A stretch of DNA of 64,000 nt from Clostridium sp. DL-VIII (GTDB lineage: Bacteria; Bacillota; Clostridia; Clostridiales; Clostridiaceae): positions 4,552,779-4,616,778 of the forward strand of contig NZ_CM001240.1 of NCBI RefSeq assembly GCF_000230835.1, given 5' to 3'. Under the pieces are notes generated by a model, which worked only from the letters and a program-made list of their open reading frames with translations, was not told the origin of the DNA and searched no databases. The stretch's first letter is position 1. Each line of letters starts with the position of its first letter. Both the position numbers and the translations under genes were made by a program. Below, piece after piece: positions 61,407-64,000 of this stretch.

Positions 61407-62108
61407 ATGAATTCCATTCAAAAACGTCTATTGATTATTTATTTACCTTTAACAATTTTAATTCTCGCTTTAGATCATATATATCCAGATGCCAAAATGG
61501 TTCTGCGTCTTAAATATGCCATCATGATAACTCTTTTTTTATCTTCAGTTATTGTTAGCAAAAAATTTCTTGAACAAAAAATTATGGCTCTGTCTTTATT
61601 TTTTCTAGTAATCGGCGATTTCTTCTTGGTATTTTACTACACCTTAGATTTTAAAATAGATCTTTCTCCTATTGGTGCTGCTGGCTTTCTTTGTGCTTAT
61701 ATATGTCTAATTATTGCTTATCAAAAAAACTTTAAAATTGGTATTAAAGAAATAATCGCTGGAATCTTAATGCTAGCTATTTTATTATATATATTTTTTT
61801 CTTTAAGCCCATATATACACGGAGCTATTTTAGCAGGCAGCGTAATATTTTCTTTAGTGCTGTCTTATATGACTTGGACTGGAATCTGCACACTCTTTAG
61901 AGGCTATTTCACAAGAAAAGTATCTAAATTAATAGCAATTTCAAGTATTCTAATGTTTATCTGCGATATGGGAGTTGCATTTTCTAGGTTCTATCCAATT
62001 TACTCTAAGTCCTTTATGCCCTGGCTTCAAAATATAATATGGGCCGCATATATTCCTGGCTGGACTCTTTTAGTAGTTGTTATTGCTGATAATATTTTAC
62101 TACTATAA
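61407..62108 (+). CDS. YhhN family membrane protein (lysoplasmalogenase-like)
   Basis: The 233-residue protein has seven to eight membrane segments and the YhhN/TMEM86 hallmarks GDFFLVF near residue 70 and CDMGVAFSRF near 190, with their conserved acidic residues. Eukaryotic TMEM86B hydrolyses lysoplasmalogens. Clostridia contain plasmalogens, so a matching role is plausible but unproven. AAGGAG precedes ATG 61407. Confidence 0.85.
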   Translation: MNSIQKRLLIIYLPLTILILALDHIYPDAKMVLRLKYAIMITLFLSSVIVSKKFLEQKIMALSLFFLVIGDFFLVFYYTLDFKIDLSPIGAAGFLCAYICLIIAYQKNFKIGIKEIIAGILMLAILLYIFFSLSPYIHGAILAGSVIFSLVLSYMTWTGICTLFRGYFTRKVSKLIAISSILMFICDMGVAFSRFYPIYSKSFMPWLQNIIWAAYIPGWTLLVVVIADNILLL

Positions 62109-62188
62109 AATACAAAGGCAAATGCATCGTAACAAAAAATATTATCATAAATCAATCAGAATCCAAATATATAATAACGAAAAAATAT

Positions 62189-62217
62189 TTGACAAATAAA
62201 ACATATAGTGTTAAATT
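62189..62217 (+). promoter_or_regulatory. Promoter of the T-box leader
   Basis: TTGACA (62189-62194) and TAAATT (62212-62217) are spaced by 17 bases. Transcription would begin near 62224, at the beginning of the T-box leader. Confidence 0.65.
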
Positions 62218-62223
62218 ATTAAA

Positions 62224-62526
62224 CAATAAACTAAATCGTTGATAAGGAGATAAAACTATAAGTGCACTTGCAGAGAGTCAATGATGCTGAAATATTGACA
62301 GAACGCATTATAGTAAAAGTAGCCTTTGAGAGCATGGGTGAACAAGGTTTATATACTTGATTTTATTCTTGTATTATAAATCATAAGTAGTTCATGACGT
62401 TAGGATTACGTTACAAATCCAGAATGTATTTGCATTTTTAATGAGTGGGCTTTTAAGCCAATTAGGGTGGTACCGCAGGAATAAATCCTGTCCTTTGAAT
62501 AGTAATCAAAGGACAGGATTTTTTTA
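62224..62526 (+). promoter_or_regulatory. T-box riboswitch
   Basis: The leader contains the T-box core AGGGTGGTACCGC (62464-62476). A terminator hairpin AATCCTGTCCTTTG/CAAAGGACAGGATT with five T residues follows (62484-62525). A Stem I region with the AGAGAG motif lies near 62270, and the TTTGAG element near 62325. Uncharged tRNA binding would favour the antiterminator and expression of the aminotransferase. By position before TTTGAG, GTA (62319-62321, Val) is the best specifier candidate, but this was not confirmed by folding. Confidence 0.9.
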
Positions 62527-62554
62527 ATATTCAAAATATAGAGGGGGCAAAATT

Positions 62555-63745
62555 ATGAATTTTAATTATGCAGAAAGGATGTCTAATTTAAAGGCATCAG
62601 AAATCAGAGAAATCTTAAAGGTTACTCAAAGACCAGAAGTTATATCCTTTGCAGGTGGGCTTCCTGCACCAGAATTATTTCCTATTGAGGCAATAAAAGA
62701 GGTAAATAGGATTGTTCTCGAAGAAGATGGGCAAAATGCTCTTCAATACACTACAACCGAAGGATATGATCCTTTAAGAAAGTGGTGTGCACAAAGGATG
62801 AACGAAAGATTAGGCACAAATTTTGATTATGAAAATATATTGCTTACAAATGGCTCACAGCAAGCCCTTGATTTAACCGGAAAAGTATTTTTAAACAAGG
62901 GAGATTTTGTCTTATGTGAAAGTCCTACTTATCTCGCTGCAATTAGTGCTTTTAAGGCATATGAATGCAATTTTATTGAAGTACCAACCGATGATGAAGG
63001 TATGATTCCAAGTGAATTAGAAAATATTTTAAGTACCATAGAAAAGATCAAAGTAATTTATGTGGTTTCCGAATTTCAAAATCCAACCGGACGGACCTGG
63101 AGCATTGAAAGAAGAAGATTTCTTGCTAAAATGGCCGAAAAATATAATGTAATTGTTATTGAAGATAATCCTTATGGAGAACTTAGATTTGAAGGTGAAG
63201 CTCTTCCATCTGTAAAATCCTTTGATAAAAGTGGTCATGTACTTTGCTGTGGCACCTTCTCAAAAATATTCTGTCCTGGATATAGAATTGGATGGATTGC
63301 AGGGCACAAGGATATAATCCAAAAATATGTACTAGTAAAACAAGGTACTGACCTTCAATGTAATACAATAGCCCAAAGAGACATTGCAAAATATCTTGAA
63401 CTTTATGACATTAATAAACATATAGAAAAAATCCGAAAAGTTTATAAAGAAAGACGTGATTTAGCATTAGAAATTATGGATAAAGAATTTCCTAAAGGAA
63501 TTAAGTATACAAAACCTCAAGGTGGTTTGTTTATGTGGATTGAACTTCCTGAAGATATAAATGCACGAGACGTTCTTAAAAAATGCCTTGAAAGAAATGT
63601 TGCCTTTGTTCCTGGTGGCTCCTTCTTTCCTAATGGAGGTCATGAAAATACTTTTAGAATAAATTTTTCAAACATGCCTAATAACAGAATTATTGATGGA
63701 ATCAAATGTATTGCTGAGGTTTTAAAAGAATATCTAAATAGCTAA
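62555..63745 (+). CDS. PLP-dependent aminotransferase (LysN/2-aminoadipate type)
   Basis: The 396-residue fold-type I aminotransferase has RPEVISFAGGLPAPELFP at the start, LTNGSQQALDLTGKVF, SEFQNPTGRTW, IEDNPYGEL and the PLP lysine in GTFSKIFCPGYRIGW. This is the pattern of LysN-like 2-aminoadipate and broad branched-chain/aromatic aminotransferases; there is no GntR domain. T-box control shows it serves synthesis of a particular amino acid. GGAGGGGG precedes ATG 62555. It is monocistronic. Confidence 0.9.
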   Translation: MNFNYAERMSNLKASEIREILKVTQRPEVISFAGGLPAPELFPIEAIKEVNRIVLEEDGQNALQYTTTEGYDPLRKWCAQRMNERLGTNFDYENILLTNGSQQALDLTGKVFLNKGDFVLCESPTYLAAISAFKAYECNFIEVPTDDEGMIPSELENILSTIEKIKVIYVVSEFQNPTGRTWSIERRRFLAKMAEKYNVIVIEDNPYGELRFEGEALPSVKSFDKSGHVLCCGTFSKIFCPGYRIGWIAGHKDIIQKYVLVKQGTDLQCNTIAQRDIAKYLELYDINKHIEKIRKVYKERRDLALEIMDKEFPKGIKYTKPQGGLFMWIELPEDINARDVLKKCLERNVAFVPGGSFFPNGGHENTFRINFSNMPNNRIIDGIKCIAEVLKEYLNS

Positions 63746-63752
63746 TTAAAAT

Positions 63753-63800
63753 TAAAGAGGATGCTAACTTCATTTAATAATGAATTCAGCATCCTCTTTA
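63753..63800 (+). terminator. Hairpin terminator after aminotransferase gene
   Basis: TAAAGAGGATGCT and AGCATCCTCTTTA form a 13-bp stem, extended inward by ACTTCATT/AATGAAT pairing, seven bases after the stop codon. Confidence 0.8.
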
Positions 63801-64000
63801 TAATATAGGCATTAATTCATGTTTTTACCTCTAATGAATACCAGTTATAAATTTCTATATTTTTAAAAATATTTAATTAATTCTAATTTCTCTTAATACT
63901 TAAATTTCATTCCATTTAACAAATCATACCACACCTGATTACCGCGAATAAAAAAAACTTCTATTATTAAATTAAAGAAGAGCTTTCAATATTAACCTCA
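63801..64000. other. Window end, possible minus-strand fragment
   Basis: A 30-codon minus-strand frame ending VWYDLLNGMKFKY with TAA near 63896 looks faintly coding but is closed upstream by a stop at about 63986, still inside the window. It may be the decayed end of a gene. Nothing else is visible. Confidence 0.25.

Overview
The window is AT-rich, densely packed chromosomal DNA from a spore-forming Clostridium. The evidence is a spoVAC/spoVAD/spoVAE operon, an AbrB-type regulator, clostridial two-[4Fe-4S] flavodoxin proteins, a T-box leader, Lac-family PTS clusters and strong GGAGG ribosome binding sites. The overall style resembles solventogenic clostridia of the C. beijerinckii / C. saccharoperbutylacetonicum group; that species-level guess is inference. 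No rRNA, tRNA or CRISPR array was seen. Most genes lie on the minus strand.

Positions 1-9900 are metabolic and housekeeping genes: a partial old-yellow-enzyme oxidoreductase, a maltose-type O-acetyltransferase followed by a flavin-reductase stump, a MocR regulator divergent from a class III aminotransferase, an EFR1 ferrodoxin, a phosphoglycolate-phosphatase-like HAD, an alpha/beta hydrolase, plsY and a YnfA-type membrane protein. Positions 10190-13519 hold a sporulation cassette (DUF1657, a DUF421-DUF1657 fusion, SpoVAC, SpoVAD, SpoVAE) resembling the spoVA-2mob operon linked to spore heat resistance in bacilli. Positions 13839-27758 hold a DUF2334 deacetylase-like protein, an unusual LeuA (2-isopropylmalate synthase) fused to an AraC DNA-binding domain, a VOC protein, a 3D-domain protein, a Cof-type HAD divergent from a DeoR regulator, a truncated MATE transporter, a heterodimeric ABC exporter, a CAP-domain protein and an acetyltransferase.

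Positions 28039-35228 are two paralogous beta-glucoside PTS clusters sharing near-identical promoter/operator sequences and one HutC-type GntR regulator. The complete copy has IIA-IIB-GH1-IIC. The other has IIB, an internally deleted GH1 stump, and IIC. Positions 35473-40754 carry small stand-alone genes, including a GNAT-metallopeptidase fusion.

Positions 40967-56246 are a contractile phage-tail locus: tail terminator, sheath, tube, frameshifted tail assembly chaperone, tape measure, XkdP/Q/R/S, baseplate J, YmfQ, fibres, XkdX-like protein, XhlA, holin and lysozyme. It has no head, portal, terminase or integrase genes, so it reads as an R-type tailocin locus. Its tail-terminator gene is split by a decayed IS91-family element inserted immediately 3' of GAAC with no target duplication; removing the insert restores the reading frame exactly. 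Positions 56647-57759 upstream hold a possible regulator gene and a row of perfect inverted repeats.

Positions 57760-63745 hold an HD-domain hydrolase, a YtrA-type GntR/ABC operon with a clear operator and sigma-A promoter, a YhhN-family membrane protein, and a T-box-controlled aminotransferase.
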